DNA of 64,000 nucleotides from Branchipolynoe longqiensis (Eukaryota > Annelida > Polychaeta > Phyllodocida > Polynoidae): the NCBI GenBank assembly GCA_030323885.1, contig CM059194.1, forward strand, positions 22,618,780-22,682,779, given 5' to 3'. The notes under the pieces were generated by a model. The model was not told the origin of the DNA, did no database searches, and saw nothing but the letters and a program-made list of their open reading frames with translations. Shown here piece after piece: positions 1 through 10,479 of the stretch (the first letter of the stretch is position 1; each line of letters begins with the position of its first letter). The position numbers were made by a program, and so were the translations under genes.

Positions 1-172
1 GCGTTGAGCGCTCGTTTCCCTTGTAGCAAGTCGTGGGTTCGAACACTGGCCAGGTTAAAATCAATAACTTAACAATTATTATTTTCGCTATGTAACCTGA
101 TATTCCGCACTACTGGGATGGGGCAAGGAGCAGTAGAATGAGGAAGACCAGTTGTCCACAATTGAAATGCTC
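1..172 (+). mobile_element. SINE, alternative-body form (cut by window edge)
   Basis: The start is the end of a tRNA-like head with a B-box-like GGGTTCGAACAC at about 35-46. The body then differs from the main SINE: GGGCAAGGAGCAGTAGAATG followed by a GAGGAAGACCAGTTGTC block and an ATTGAAAT end. The same body occurs at 43726-43913, so this is a repeat family sharing the main SINE's head. The 5' end lies outside the window. Confidence 0.6.
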
Positions 173-329
173 GTGGCGTATTCAACGAAGGCGACAACAA
201 CATATATGAAAGTAATCTAATTTAAAATGAACAAGAAAAAAAAGAAGAAGAAAAAGTCATGATGGCACCTTTATCTCAAATATTCATCTCAGTCAGGTTA
301 TGTCATTTATTTGCGAAAACATAATCCTG

Positions 330-572
330 GCACCATTACCTGATATCCCAGTCAGTCACATTATCCTGATACTGTGCTAATATAGGACTAGGAGACTGTT
401 AATCAGTGCATGTCCTCGTCTAATAATCCTGAGTGTCCATGAAAGGTAGCGACAAATAGCATTAAAAATTCTATTTGGTTCGATCCCTTCAACCAATCAG
501 AGATCGAACCCACAAGATCCCACAAGAGAAGCTGCCGCTCTAACAATTCGGCCATCCCGTTTCGATACGAGC
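330..572 (-). mobile_element. Old divergent copy of the main tRNA-SINE
   Basis: On the minus strand this has the SINE order: tRNA-like head (complement of ATTCGGCCATCCCG near 560), a B-box region, the GGATAATGTGACTG core and CATGGTGCCAGG-like sequence. It lacks the 3' tail and has several indels, so it is an old copy. Confidence 0.6.
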
Positions 573-630
573 ACCACCTGGAAATTGTGACAACTGATTA
601 ATTTCACAAACACAGATAGTGCAGGACACA

Positions 631-873
631 TCACACCAAACTAGTTCTCACTACATTCTTGAAAATGTTGCTGAACGGACTCAAACTGTGTGTGAATGGA
701 TTGTACATCGTAGCAACTTTTTACGGTCTTTTTACAAACGGAATGGATGGGCTAGAACGGAAATGGTGCTCCAGAACTTTGAGAAGGCCCAACATTTTCT
801 TGCAGCCACGTTCTACCCCGACCACACACCGTTTTAGAACGTGGTCGGACGTTTTGAGAACTAGTTTGGTGTA
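631..873. mobile_element. Foldback (palindromic) MITE-like element
   Basis: TCACACCAAACTAGTTCTCA at 631-650 is repeated in inverse at 855-873. A second inverted pair containing GTCCGACCACGT lies inside. It looks like a short non-autonomous DNA element. No clean target duplication was found, so the exact ends are uncertain. Confidence 0.5.
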
Positions 874-1039
874 ATGAGGGTGTAAACAACACACGGTCCC
901 GACATCTTGCACTCATCAACACTCTCCTAGCAGATGTTCGCATTGAACCGTCCAGATTGTGCACGGAGAGTGCTCCCAGACTTCTCGGTATCCAATCAAA
1001 CGTCAGACGTCAGCGGAAAGCGCCCGGTTGATGTTGGCG

Positions 1040-1140
1040 CCATCGGAAGTACAAAACAATCGGAATGTCGTCTGCTGCGGCCCGCCATTGTTCGCGACTG
1101 CTGCTCACTCATCCGGCGGGCATGCGCAGTGGAGTGTGCG
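1040..1140. promoter_or_regulatory. CpG-rich patch with YY1- and NRF1-like motifs
   Basis: A short non-repetitive stretch holds CCCGCCATTG (like the YY1 site complement) near 1081 and GCATGCGCAG (NRF1-like) at 1120-1129. Both are common in animal CpG promoters. There is no exon beside it, and the region runs into the satellite at 1157, so promoter function is a guess. Confidence 0.2.
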
Positions 1141-1156
1141 CAGAAGACAGGCTGCC

Positions 1157-2145
1157 GGGACGCGTCTGTCAAGACTGGCCCGTTACGTTGTTATGTTAAT
1201 GTGTATTTTATTCCTACACATTGGTGACGGTTTAGTCTCGCCACAAAGTAAAGGCAATGCATGTCAACTACCATTGACCTGCCTTGTTCACTATGTTTGG
1301 CTTGTTTAGCTCGATTAGCTTGTTTCGCTACCGGGACGCGTCTGTGAAGACTGGTCCATGGGCAATGCGTTGTTAAATGTTCAGGTATATGCATATTTTA
1401 TTACTACACATTGGCAACGGTTTATTCGTGCCACGAAGTAAAGGCAATGCATGTCAACTACCATTGACCTGCCTAGTTCACTATGTTTGGCTTGTTTAGC
1501 TTGATTAGCTTGTTTCACTACTGGGACGCGTCTGTGAAGACTGGTCCATTGGAAATGCATTGTTAAATGTTCAGGTATATGGATATTTTATTACTACACC
1601 TTGGCGATGGTTTTTTTGTGCCACGAAGTAAAGGCAATGCATGTCAACTACCATTGACCTGCCTTGTTTACTATGTTTGGCTTGTTTAGCTTGTTTAGCT
1701 CGATTAGCTTGTTTAGCTACCAGGACGCGTCTGTGAAGACTGGTCCATGGGCAATGCGTTGTTAAATGTTCAGGTATATGCATATTTTATTACTACACAT
1801 TGGCGACGGTTTATTCGTGCCACGAAGTAAAGGCAATGCATGTCAACTACCATTTATCGGCCTTGTTCACCATATTCAGTTTGTTTAGTTTGTTTAGCTG
1901 CTGGGACGCATCTGTGAAGACTGGCTCGTTACATTGTTAAATGTATACAGTGTATATGGGTATTTTATTACTACACATTGGCGACGGTTTAGTCGTGCCA
2001 CGAAGTAAAGCCTAAAGGCAATGCATGTCAACTACCATTTACCTGCCTTGTTCACCATGTTCATTTTGTTCAGTTTGTTTAGCTACTGGGACGCGTCTGT
2101 GAAGACTGGTCCATTGGCATTGCATTATTAAATGTTCAGGTATGA
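1157..2145. repeat. Satellite, ~176-199-bp unit, six unit starts
   Basis: A GGGACGCGTCTGTGAAGACTGG-like landmark recurs at about 1157, 1333, 1523, 1722, 1903 and 2088. Each unit also contains TTACTACACATTGGCGACGG, AAGGCAATGCATGTCAACTACC and a variable run of GTTTAGCTT hexamer-like subrepeats, which explains the length changes. Small reading frames in it are artefacts of the repeat. Confidence 0.9.
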
Positions 2146-2510
2146 GTCAGTCAATGGACATCCCTGTAACTGTGAGCGGAGACAGGCGGCTGAACTCGTG
2201 AGTACAATACATCCAGGTAACCAGTAACCAGCAACCAGCAACCAGCGCCGCAGTACCTGCCACGTGAGGTGTCAGCAGGGCCAAGAGGTGAAGTAACGGG
2301 GAGAAAAAACAGGGGGAGGGGGTAAGAAGTGACGCCCAAATCACATTACAGATGGAACTGACGCTCGAGTGACAGGAGCACCGACTGTCACTAGTATCAC
2401 TACTATTAGTTGGTTGTTTCTTTAAATCGCCGTATTGGAGAGTGATTTCTGTCCAACTCAATTACCCTAGCCACCCCTGAGTGGATGGAGTTCACACTAT
2501 AGTCTCGGGT
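2146..2510. other. No recognisable feature
   Basis: This is non-repetitive sequence with a short CCAGTAACCAGCAACCAG run. I see no gene, no transposon end and no strong motif. Confidence 0.5.
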
Positions 2511-2600
2511 TGGGTGTGGGGTTGGGTGTGGGGTTGGGTGTGGGGTTGGGTGTGGGGTATCGGGTTAGGTCTTGGGTTAGGTCCTGGGTAAGGTCAGGTT
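2511..2600 (+). repeat. Short G-rich minisatellite (GGGTTGGGTGTG)n
   Basis: Four units of GGGTTGGGTGTG are followed by degenerate GGGTTAGGTC repeats. It resembles telomeric repeats only superficially, since the TTAGGG hexamer is not maintained. Confidence 0.75.
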
Positions 2601-2799
2601 AGAATAGAAGTCTGGGAAGTGATACATGCCCAGGTGCGTGTGCTCATTGTTGGATATACAGCCAATGACTGAGTTGTGTATTCATTAAATGTTTATACTT
2701 TTTGTTTTTAAAATATAGTCTTACTTTCGTTAAATGTCTTCGGAATATTATTGTACGTGTTCATAGAATGTAAACAAAATGTTTATGAAAATTATATCT

Positions 2800-3000
2800 C
2801 TCTGCATATACATATATATATACATATAGCCTAATGAAACTGGCATTACATACATTCCTCCAATATATATATATTACTCCATTCCATTCCTACATGTACA
2901 ATATATTCCTCCATTATATACATGTATATATATTACTCCATTCCATTCCTACATGTACACATATTCCTCCATTATATACATGTATATATATTCCCCCAGA
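2800..3000 (+). repeat. AT-rich ~55-60-bp tandem repeat
   Basis: Units contain ATTCCTCCATTATATACATG, TATATATTACTCCATTCC and ATTCCTACATGTACA in order, about two and a half copies, preceded by a short TATATACATA run. A poly-G interrupted block (3030-3090) follows. Confidence 0.75.
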
Positions 3001-3169
3001 AAAGAATTCTCCAGTGTGTGTGGTGTGAGGGGGGGGGGGGGGTCCACCCGCCAATTATCCGACAGCTAGGTTGGTGGGGGGGGGGGGGGGAGGCACTCCA
3101 CCAATGCACCAAAGGAAGAATATATATAATATAGAGTACATGCTTCCCTTGCATTTATGTGATGTATAA

Positions 3170-3835
3170 CGAATTATGCGAGTATAAAGATATGTAAGGG
3201 TTATAATATAATATAATAGAGTTATTAATAATAATATCCTTTGGTGTGTTGGTTATTATTATTATTTGTTATACTCCGTAAGACCAACACTGTACCGGTG
3301 GCTCCACCTTCCCTCCTCGCCTCAACCGGATGTAGACCAGTGTCAGTCGCACTGGAGGATTCTTTCTTATAATGTGTTATAGATCACCTATATATAATGT
3401 GTAGTAGTTTGCACTGACCTTTCAGGCAAGGAGCGACATAGACAGGTAGGCGTGGATAGGGTGATTTCATCAGGGAGCCTAGGCAGTGTAATAATTAACA
3501 CACTATATATATACGTGGACAGTCTCACTGTGTCATTGCATTGTATAGAATTCCAAGTACGGTCTATGGTTAGAACCCGACAATGCATTTTGCTCGGATC
3601 GGTGTAGTGACAAATAATGAATAACAATGGATGGGTGATAATGAATGGATGGCATTTAAAAGAAGTAAATCACATTACGCTGTCACAATTCTTTGTTTAA
3701 TCACCATAGCAACCTGCCGCCATGACTCACTTCATTCACTGAGACACAAGAAAAGGACAATGTCCGATATCCCATATATTCAGCCTTGGACAGATTCGTC
3801 GGGCACTGTGTTCTGGCCAAAGGAGGTGTGGGGGA
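3170..3835. other. Mostly unique sequence, no gene seen
   Basis: AT-rich TAATAATAATA runs near 3190-3270 are followed by apparently unique sequence. The only recognisable element is the retroposon fragment at 3408-3492. Confidence 0.4.
3408..3492 (+). mobile_element. Fragment of the third tRNA-like retroposon family
   Basis: The order CAGGTAGGCGTGGATAGGG, TGATTTCATCAGGGAGCCTA, GGCAGTG matches the complement of repeats at 11340-11458 and 61185-61340. Three dispersed copies of the same order show that it is a repeat. The head with the B box is missing here. Confidence 0.5.
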
Positions 3836-4855
3836 AGGGTTGGGAAGGTGGGTAGGGGTAGGGGTGGGGTGAGGGTAAGGGTGGGGGTAAGGGTGGAGTG
3901 GAGGTCGTGGAGTGGAGGTCGAGGTGGGTGGGGGCCCGGGTGGTGTATAGGAGTGGTGTGTAGGGGTGGTGGGTAGGGGTGGTGGGTAGGGTTGGTGGTG
4001 GCGGGGTGGTGGTGGGTAGGGGTGGTGGGGACGGGGTGGTGGGTAGGGGTAGGGAGGGGGTGAGGGTAAGGGTGGGGGTAAGGGTGGAGTGGGAGTTGGG
4101 GTCGAGGGCTGGGTGGGTAGGGGTGGGGGGGGGGGGTGGTGGGGCGGGGGGGGGGTGGGGGGGTGGGTGGGGTGGGGTGGGTGGGGGTGGGGTGGGTGGG
4201 GGTGGGGGGGTGGGTGGGTGGGGTGGGGGGGGGGGTGGGGGGGGGGGGTGGGGGTGGGGGGGGGGTGGGGGGGGTGGGGGTAGGGGGGTGGGGGGGGGTG
4301 GGGGGGGGGGGTGGGTGGTGGGGGGGGGGGTGGGGGGTGGGGGGGGGGGGGTGGGGTGGGGTGGGTGGGGGGGTGGGGTGGTGGGGGGGTGGGGGGGGGG
4401 GTGGGTGGGTGTGGGGGGGTGGGGGGGGGGGGGTGGGGGGTGGGGGGGGGGTGGGGGTGGGGGGGGGTGGGGGGTGGGGGGGGGGGGGGGTTGGGGTGGG
4501 GTGGGGGGGTGGGGGGGGGGGTGGGGGGTGGTGGGGGGGGGGAGGGGTGGGGGTGAGGGGGTGGGTGGGGTGGGGGTGGGGGGGGGGGGGGGGGGGGGTG
4601 GTGGTGGGGTGGGGGGGGGGGGGGGGGGTTGGGGGGGGTGGGGGGGGGGTGGGGTGGGGGGGGGGTGGGGGTGGGGGGGGGGGGGGGTTGGGGTGGGGGT
4701 GGGGGGGGGGGGGTGGGGGGGGAGGGGGGGTGGGGGTGGGTGGGGGTGGGGTGGGTGGGTAGGGTTGGTGGTGGCGGGGTGGTGGCGGGGTGGTGGTGGG
4801 TAGGGGTGGTGGGGACGGGGGGCGGGGTGGATGTGGGGTTGGGTTGGGGGGATTT
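3836..4855 (+). repeat. 1-kb G-rich array (GGTGGGG)n
   Basis: The plus strand is almost only G and T, with dozens of G3-G12 runs, from about 3836 to 4855. Such sequence can form G-quadruplexes. Long proline-rich (minus) or glycine-rich (plus) reading frames here are translations of the repeat. The exact length and run lengths may contain sequencing errors. Confidence 0.95.
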
Positions 4856-5175
4856 ACTGTGGCCAGGACCAGCCTCCAGACCCGAGCACTCTTGCATCGA
4901 CCCGTCCCGCCGTCACTACCCGCGGCTCTTGTTTATAAGTCGGTCCCGCTTTCATCTCATATCCGGTTCCGGACATCCCGGCATGCCCCGGGCCCGCGCC
5001 AACACCCCGAGGCGCCGCTAGGTGGCGAGCGGGCGCTGGGCGTCGGGTTATCTCTGGAGATGTTCGGCAGCCAATTCGGCTCTACTCGGATTATGATGCT
5101 AGAGTTCCGGTCAAATAGTATGTACTATTTACCCCGTGCATCCGAATCAGCGACAGCAAACTTCATGGTGGGATT
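4856..5175. other. Non-repetitive CpG-rich island
   Basis: After the G array the composition changes to CpG-rich unique sequence (CCGTCCCGCCGTCACTACCC, ATGCCCCGGGCCCGCGCC) and ends where a SINE begins. It contains the CTCF-like motif at 5013-5029. I cannot find a splice-compatible open frame that looks like an exon. Confidence 0.4.
5013..5029 (+). promoter_or_regulatory. CTCF-like core motif
   Basis: CGCCGCTAGGTGGCGAG matches the CCRCNAGGTGGC core known for animal CTCF. It lies in a unique CpG-rich island. Occupancy cannot be known from sequence. Confidence 0.35.
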
Positions 5176-5176
5176 G

Positions 5177-5507
5177 TTAGTTGGTCGTTGGAGTTTTACG
5201 TCCTGGCAACATCTAAGATCATATCAGGATGGGTACCGACTTTTGACAGTGCATACTCATAGTGACTTTATAGTGCTGGCCTACTTGGAAATCAGGCCAC
5301 GGCACCATGACCCGATATCCCACTCAGTCATGTTATCCTGACACTGAGCTAACCAGTCCTTGCCCTATCGTAATAATGCCAAACGCCAGGCTAGGAAGTG
5401 ATGAGTAACAATTTTATAAGTCATTGGTTTGACTCGACCAGGGTTCGAATCCGCACAATGTACCAAAAGGCGAGACGGGCGCTTAACTCATTCGGCCATC
5501 CCATCTG
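5177..5507 (-). mobile_element. Main tRNA-SINE, near full length
   Basis: From the right on the minus strand: A-box region (complement of CATTCGGCCATCCC), B box (complement of GGGTTCGAATCC near 5445), core with CTGAGTGGGATATCGGGTCA, and the tail complement of GAGTTTTACGTCCTGGC. The tail is the CTCCAACAACC type. Non-autonomous; it would need a partner LINE. Confidence 0.9.
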
Positions 5508-6010
5508 GTGATTGAGAGTGAGGGAGTGAGGGAGTGAGGGAGTAAGGGAGGGAGTGGTTGAGTGAACGGATCGTGGGGAGGTGGGTGAGTAGGTGAGTAA
5601 TTGAATAAGAGAGTAAGTGAGTAAGTGAGTGAGTAAGTAATGAGTGAGTAAGTGAGGAAGTAAGTGGTGGCTGAGTGAGTGGAGGTGTGAGAGGAGGAGT
5701 GATCGAGTGGTGGTGTGAGTGACTGAGAACGAGTGGAGGAGTGAGTGAGTCAGTGGTTGAGTAGGTTGGGGAGTGAGTGGGCGATGGGGGGCTAAGTGAG
5801 TGGGTTGGCGATTGGATGAGTGAGTGGATGTGTTAGTGGGTTCACATAGGTGCGAACAAGTGAGAGTGAGTGGGTGAGAGAGTGAGTGGGAGTTAGAGGG
5901 AGTGAGCGGGAGGGAGAGGGAGGGAGAGGGAGTGGGAAGGAGCGAGAGGGAGTGGGAGAGAGTGAGAGGGGGTGAGAGGGAATGAGAGGGAGTGAGACTG
6001 AGAGGAGTGA
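5508..6010 (+). repeat. Purine-rich array of GAGTGAGG / GAGTAAGT units
   Basis: Imperfect tandem units of GTGAGTGA and GGGAGTGAGG fill the span. It grades at about 6010 into the TGGGTG array. Long serine/leucine/proline/threonine frames on the minus strand are artefacts. Confidence 0.9.
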
Positions 6011-6745
6011 GAGGGAGTGAGACTAACTGCATGTGTGCGTGTGGTAGGTAAGGGTGTGGGTGTACGGATGTGGGTGTATGGTGTAGGTGTGAGTATGGGT
6101 GTAGGTGTGGGTATGCGGGTGTGGATATGGGTGTAGGTGTGTGGATATGGATGTGAGTGTGGGTGTGAATGTGGTTGTGGGTGTATGGGTGCTGGTGTGG
6201 ATATGTTGGTGTGGGTATGGGCATGTTGGTGTGGGTGTCTGGGTGTGGGTGTGTGGGTATGGGTGTGTGGGTATGGGTGTGTGGGTATGGGTGTGTGGGT
6301 ATGTGTGTGTGGGCATGGGTGTGTGGGTATTCGTCTGTGGGTATATGGGTGTTGGTGTGGGTATATGGGTGTTGGTGTGGGTATATGGGTGTTGGTGTGG
6401 GTATATGGGTGTTGGTATGGGTATATGGGTGTTGGTGTGGGTGTGTGGGTGTTGGTGTAGGTGTGGGTGTGTAGGTGTGTTGGTCTGGGTGTAGGTGTGG
6501 GTGTGGGTGTGTGGGTATGGGTGTGGGTGTGGTGTATGGGCGTGGGTGTGTGGGTGTGGGTGTTGGTGTAGGTGGGGGTGTGGGTGTTGGTGTAGGTGTG
6601 GGTGTGTAGGTGTGGGTGTGTGGGTATATAGGTGTTGGTGTGGGTATATGGGTGTTGGTGTGGGTATATGGCTATTGGTGTTGGTGTGGGTATATGGGTG
6701 TTGGTGTTGGTGTGGGTGTATGGGTGAGTGGGTGAGTGAAACAAC
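6011..6745 (+). repeat. GT-rich minisatellite (GGTGTGGGTATATGGGTGTT family)
   Basis: Hierarchical repeat: GGGTGT / GGTATG hexamers and an 18-bp unit TATATGGGTGTTGGTGTG repeated near 6350-6440 and again near 6630-6720. Cysteine/valine/glycine and histidine/threonine frames on the two strands are not genes. Confidence 0.95.
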
Positions 6746-6917
6746 ACAATGTTCAAGGTACCGCGAATCCCTTGTTGGTTCTATTATAAGAAAGCCAAGG
6801 CTAGTACTTCAGGCATAGCAAATTGTCACTTAGTAACTTCCGGTGTAGCGGAGAAAAGGAGCTTCTGTTTGTTTCAACAAATGTCATCACTACTGGTAGC
6901 ACTAGTAGCTTCCGTTT

Positions 6918-7595
6918 TAATTTGTTGGTTGCTTTTCTTGCAACATCTAAGGTCATATCAGAATGGGTACCGACTTGTGACAGTGTGCACTCATGGCAGC
7001 TTTATAGTGCTGCCCCACTGGGAGACCAGGGCGTCACCACCATGCCCCAATTTTCCACTCAGTCATATTATCCTGACACTGAGTTAAACAGTCCGTGTTG
7101 TATCGTAGTAATGCTGAGCGCCAGGCTAGGTGGCGACAAGTATCAATTTTGTAAGTCATTGGTTTGACTCGACCGGGAATTGAATTCTCAACCTTCCGCA
7201 TATAGACCAGACGGAATGGCCGAATGGGTTAGAGTGTCCGTCTCCCGTGCTGGTAGATCGTGGGGTCGTGGGTTCGAACCCCGGTCGAGTCAAACGAATG
7301 ACTTAAAAATTGATACTTGTCGCTTCCTAGCCAGGCGCTCGGCATTATTAGGACAGGGCAAGGACTGGTGTGCTCAGTGTCAGGATAATGTGACTGAGTG
7401 GGATACCAGGTCATGGTGCCGATGGCCAGGTTTCCCAGTGGGACAGCACTACAAAGTCACCATGAGTGCGCACTGTCACAAGTCGGTACCCGTCCGGATA
7501 TGACCTAAGATGTTGCAAGGATGTAAAACAACAAACAAACAAAAACCTTCCGCATAGGAAGCCTGTGTTCTTAACCGATTCGGCCACCACATTCA
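6918..7595 (-). mobile_element. Main tRNA-SINE split by a younger SINE
   Basis: The tail, core and start of the head lie at 6918-7202; the rest of the head (complement of GGCCGAATCGGTTAAGAAC) resumes at 7557-7595. The gap is exactly the SINE at 7203-7543 plus one target duplication. The head is of the second type (AATCGGT). Confidence 0.9.
7203..7543 (+). mobile_element. Full-length main tRNA-SINE with 13-bp TSD
   Basis: Reference copy. AACCTTCCGCATA occurs at 7190-7202 and again at 7544-7556, giving exact ends and a 341-bp length. Order: A-box region ATGGCCGAATGGGTTAGAG, B box GGGTTCGAACCCC, core TAGCCAGGCGCTCGGCATT then GTCAGGATAATGTGACTG, and the tail ending in AAAACAACAAACAAACAAA. The tRNA-like promoter implies RNA polymerase III transcription, and the duplication implies LINE-type retroposition; both follow from family knowledge. 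Confidence 0.95.
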
Positions 7596-7683
7596 GTGTG
7601 TGGAAGATATTACTCACGGTGCAGTCAGACTTCACGGGACGGACTGTACTCACCTGCAAAATGTACAACAACAAGCTGAATTA

Positions 7684-8241
7684 AGGGCACATTCCTTACA
7701 CGCGGTATGCGGTATGCGAATGCGACAAAAAATCGAAACGCCTTGAAGCCTATGGGCTACATTCCTTACACGTGGTATGCGGCATGCGTCAACTCGATCG
7801 GTCCCTGTAGCGATCGGTGCAGCATGCGGTATGCGGCACGCGGTGTGCGAATAGAAACATCAGTCGCACTTGTCCATTAGTTTTAGATGAGGAGAGGCGA
7901 CTGAGCATTACAGAACGGTCACACACAAGGGTGCTGAGGGGAAACATATGGTAGTGGTGGTGGTGGGGATTCGGGTTGGTAAAAATGCTACCAGAGCCAT
8001 AAAAATATGAATACTTATCTATAATTTGCTAATTATAAAGGTAGGAACCCCCATGTGACGTACTAAGAGGTACATAGATATAAATGCAATATTAGGTCAT
8101 ATACAGTGCAGTAGTGAGTATACTTGTTTATTTATATTTTTTAAATATAGCCAGTTGTGTGCCGCATGCCGCGTGTAAGGAATGATGCCATTCGCATACT
8201 GCATGCCACATACCGCATACCGTGTGTAAGGAATCCGCCCT
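7684..8241. mobile_element. Harbinger-like MITE, TTA target duplication
   Basis: Terminal inverted repeats AGGGCACATTCCTTACAC and the complement of AGGGCGGATTCCTTACAC are flanked by TTA on both sides (7681-7683, 8242-8244). Sub-terminal GGTATGCGGTATGCG hexamers recur in both arms (ATGCGGCATGCG, GCATACCGCATACC). 558 bp, no transposase. TTA/TAA duplications are typical of PIF/Harbinger. Confidence 0.8.
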
Positions 8242-8330
8242 TTAAACAACATTATCCTGGCAGTATAATGCACAGCAGTACACATCATGTTACCTTCAAA
8301 CATCCAAGTCGTATACAACATACACGCTAA

Positions 8331-8679
8331 GGCCTCAGTCACACTATGGCTTGCGACCACTTGTGACCACTTTGCAATCAAAAGCTGGTGACCTTCTTGC
8401 GACCAAAGCGAAAAAAAGGTGGGGAAAACAATGGTCGGTGACTACTTGCCGACCAGTCAGCAGCCAGTCACAAGCACTGAAAATGGTCAGCGATCTCCGG
8501 GCAACTGCTTTGGTCACAAGGAGATTTTTGGTGCAGCACCTGCAACCTCCTTGCGACCAAAATGGTCGCTTGGAGGTCGCCGACTGGCCCCCAACCGGTC
8601 ACCAATCACTTTGCGATCGTCCCTTTTTGGTGGTCGCAAAGTGGTCGCAAGCGATCGCAAGCATAGTGTGACTAGGGCA
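8331..8679. mobile_element. Harbinger-like MITE with GGTCGC-rich interior
   Basis: Ends are GGCCTCAGTCACACTATG and the complement of TGCCCTAGTCACACTATG; flanks are TAA and CAA, one mismatch from a TAA duplication. The interior is dense in GTGACCAC, TTGCGACCA and GGTCGCAAG in both orientations. The end resembles the rice mPing end (GGCCAGTCACAATGG) as I recall it. 349 bp. Confidence 0.8.
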
Positions 8680-8689
8680 CAAGGCAGAG

Positions 8690-9240
8690 GCTACATACAA
8701 ATGGCGAGCATCTAGATTGATAGAAGGGCAAACAAGTACAAACTAACTTGTTGGTCTCACGGGCTGCGCCATTCCGGCGGTACTACGGCGCACAATAAAG
8801 ATGAAAGAGCGAGGTGTGTGCTCTGATGAACTGAGCAAATCCACTTCTGAGGGATTCCTGTCGTGGCTTCACTGCGGAGATGAAAATCCGCACAGACAAG
8901 TGATGGCATGAGCGGTTGGTTGGACTATTAATTAACCGGTTCTTTCCCTTTAAAATCCGAAAATAATACCACCACACCCCCAATTCGCCCACAAAATAAA
9001 AGATGCTTTAATTGGTAGGCAAGTTCGGTTATCGATGAAAGTTTAAATTTGTTGTTATTGATGATGAAATAGATGACTTCCACCACCAACTAACTACCCA
9101 GTCTCATGGCAGCAGTGGTCAGAATGTAATATTGTGGGTAGGACTTCAGAAGTAATGCGTTGTTAGATCATCCCAAATCCCACAGAAGCAGTATAAAAGT
9201 ACAGGAAAATAGAATATAAATACCACATTTAAATAGCACA
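8690..9240. other. No recognisable feature
   Basis: AT-rich apparently unique sequence. I see no open frame with exon character and no repeat shared with the rest of the window. Confidence 0.4.
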
Positions 9241-9417
9241 TGTAAAAAGGAAGAAAGGAAAGGAAAGAAAGAAAGAATGAAAGAAAGAATGAAAGAACGA
9301 AAGAAAGAACAAAAGAATGAAAGAAAGAAAGAAAGAAAGAAAGAACGAAAGAAAGAACGAAAGAAGGAAAGAAAGAAAGAACGAAAGAAAGAAAAAAAGA
9401 AAGAAAAGAAAAGATCT
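9241..9417 (+). repeat. (GAAA)n microsatellite
   Basis: GAAA tetramers with GAAC and GAAT variants run directly into the tail side of a SINE, a frequent position for microsatellites that grow from retroposon tails. Confidence 0.95.
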
Positions 9418-9718
9418 TTATTTGGTTGTTGGAGTTTTACGTCCTGGCAACATCTAAGGGTACAGACTTGTGACAGTGAGTTCTCATGGCGACTTTATAG
9501 TACTGCCCGACTGGGAAATCAGGCCACCAGCACCATGACCCAATATCCCATTAAGTCACACTATCCTGACACTGAGCTAATAAGTCCTTGCATTACCCTA
9601 TTAATGCCAAGGGTCAGGGTAGGAAACGACAAGTGTCAATTTTGTAAGTCATTGGCTTGACTTGACCGGGAATTTAACTCCCGCACGGGAGGCCTGCGCT
9701 CTACCGATTCAGCCACTG
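9418..9718 (-). mobile_element. Main tRNA-SINE, second head type
   Basis: Tail complement GGTTGTTGGAGTTTTACG starts the copy; the head reads (minus strand) GTGGCTGAATCGGTAGAGC with B box GGGAGTTAAATTCCC. A small internal deletion follows the CATCTAAGG motif. Confidence 0.9.
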
Positions 9719-9762
9719 ATTGTATAATCACAGCATTAAATGATGACTGTAAATTGTTTATT

Positions 9763-9812
9763 GGGGGCTTTACGTCCTAGCAACATATAAGGTCATATCG
9801 GGACGGTGGTAA
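9763..9812 (-). mobile_element. SINE tail fragment
   Basis: GGCTTTACGTCCTAGCAAC followed by AAGGTCATATCGGGACGG is the 3' end of the main SINE on the minus strand. The rest is missing, consistent with 5' truncation. Confidence 0.75.
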
Positions 9813-9885
9813 CTCTAGACACAATTAGCTTTCTCTTCCAAAGCCCTGTTTCATTTGAGGGTGCATGCCAAGCAGTGTGTTGTTT

Positions 9886-10432
9886 TACGTCCTAGCAATT
9901 TCTAAGGTCATATCAGGATGGGTACCGACTTGTGACGGTGTACACTCATGGCGACTTTATAGTGCTGCCTCCACTGGGAGACCAGGCCACCAGCACAATG
10001 ACCCCATATCCCACACAGTCACATTATCCTGGTACTGTGTTAACCAGTCCTTGTCCTCTCCTATTAAAAAAAAGTAAAGTTTGTTTTATTTAACAGCGCC
10101 TCTAGAGCACATTGATTTTCGTATCAATGGCTTCCGGACATCAAACACATGGTCATTCTGACATATTTCTTTGGAGGAAACCCGCTGCTGCCACATAGGC
10201 TACGCTTTGCGATAAGCAGCAAGGGGTCTTTTATATGCACTTTCCCACAAACAGGACAGCATATACTACAGCCTTTGATGAACCAGTTGTGGACCACTGG
10301 TTGGAACGGAAAATTGTATCCCATTAATGCAGAGCATCAAGCTACAGAGTGACAGGTATCAATTGTATAAGTCATCGGTTTGACTCGGCTGGAATTCGAA
10401 CTCCCGACTTTTCGGCCGCCGCGTCCGGTCTC
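9886..10432 (-). mobile_element. Main tRNA-SINE interrupted by another repeat
   Basis: Tail and core are at 9886-10065; the remaining core and head (ATTAATGCAGAGC through the complement of the B box at about 10390) resume near 10323-10432. The interruption is the repeat at 10066-10325, which must be younger than this SINE. Confidence 0.85.
10066..10325 (+). mobile_element. Dispersed mollusc-type repeat (SINE-like)
   Basis: Shares with 42338-42610 the blocks GCCTCTAGAGCACATTGATT, GGTCATTCTGACATATTTCT, TGCTGCCACATAGGCTAC, GATAAGCAGCAAGGG and CCTTTGATGAACCAGTTGTG. I recall a very similar repeat from many gastropod and bivalve genomes, but cannot search. It splits a SINE, so it moved after that SINE landed. 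Reading frames here are not conserved between the two copies. Confidence 0.75.
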
Positions 10433-10479
10433 ATGCAAAACAGAGCGGACAAGGTTTATAATGCAGCCCTCCTGGCAAT

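Noticed and set aside
2511..2600. Interstitial telomere repeat
   Set aside because: The unit is GGGTTGGGTGTG, not TTAGGG, and only a few copies exist.
3836..4855. Possible assembly gap filler or sequencing error
   Set aside because: The array has varied run lengths and embedded unique words (GTCGAGGCTGGG, GTCGTGGAGTGG), so at least part is real; length remains uncertain.
3701..4897. 398-aa proline/histidine-rich reading frame on the minus strand
   Set aside because: It is a translation of the G-rich array; all frames there are open and consist of one or two residues.
7207..7290. Functional tRNA gene with A and B boxes
   Set aside because: The same head occurs in many SINE copies and is followed by the SINE core and tail; it is the promoter of a retroposon.
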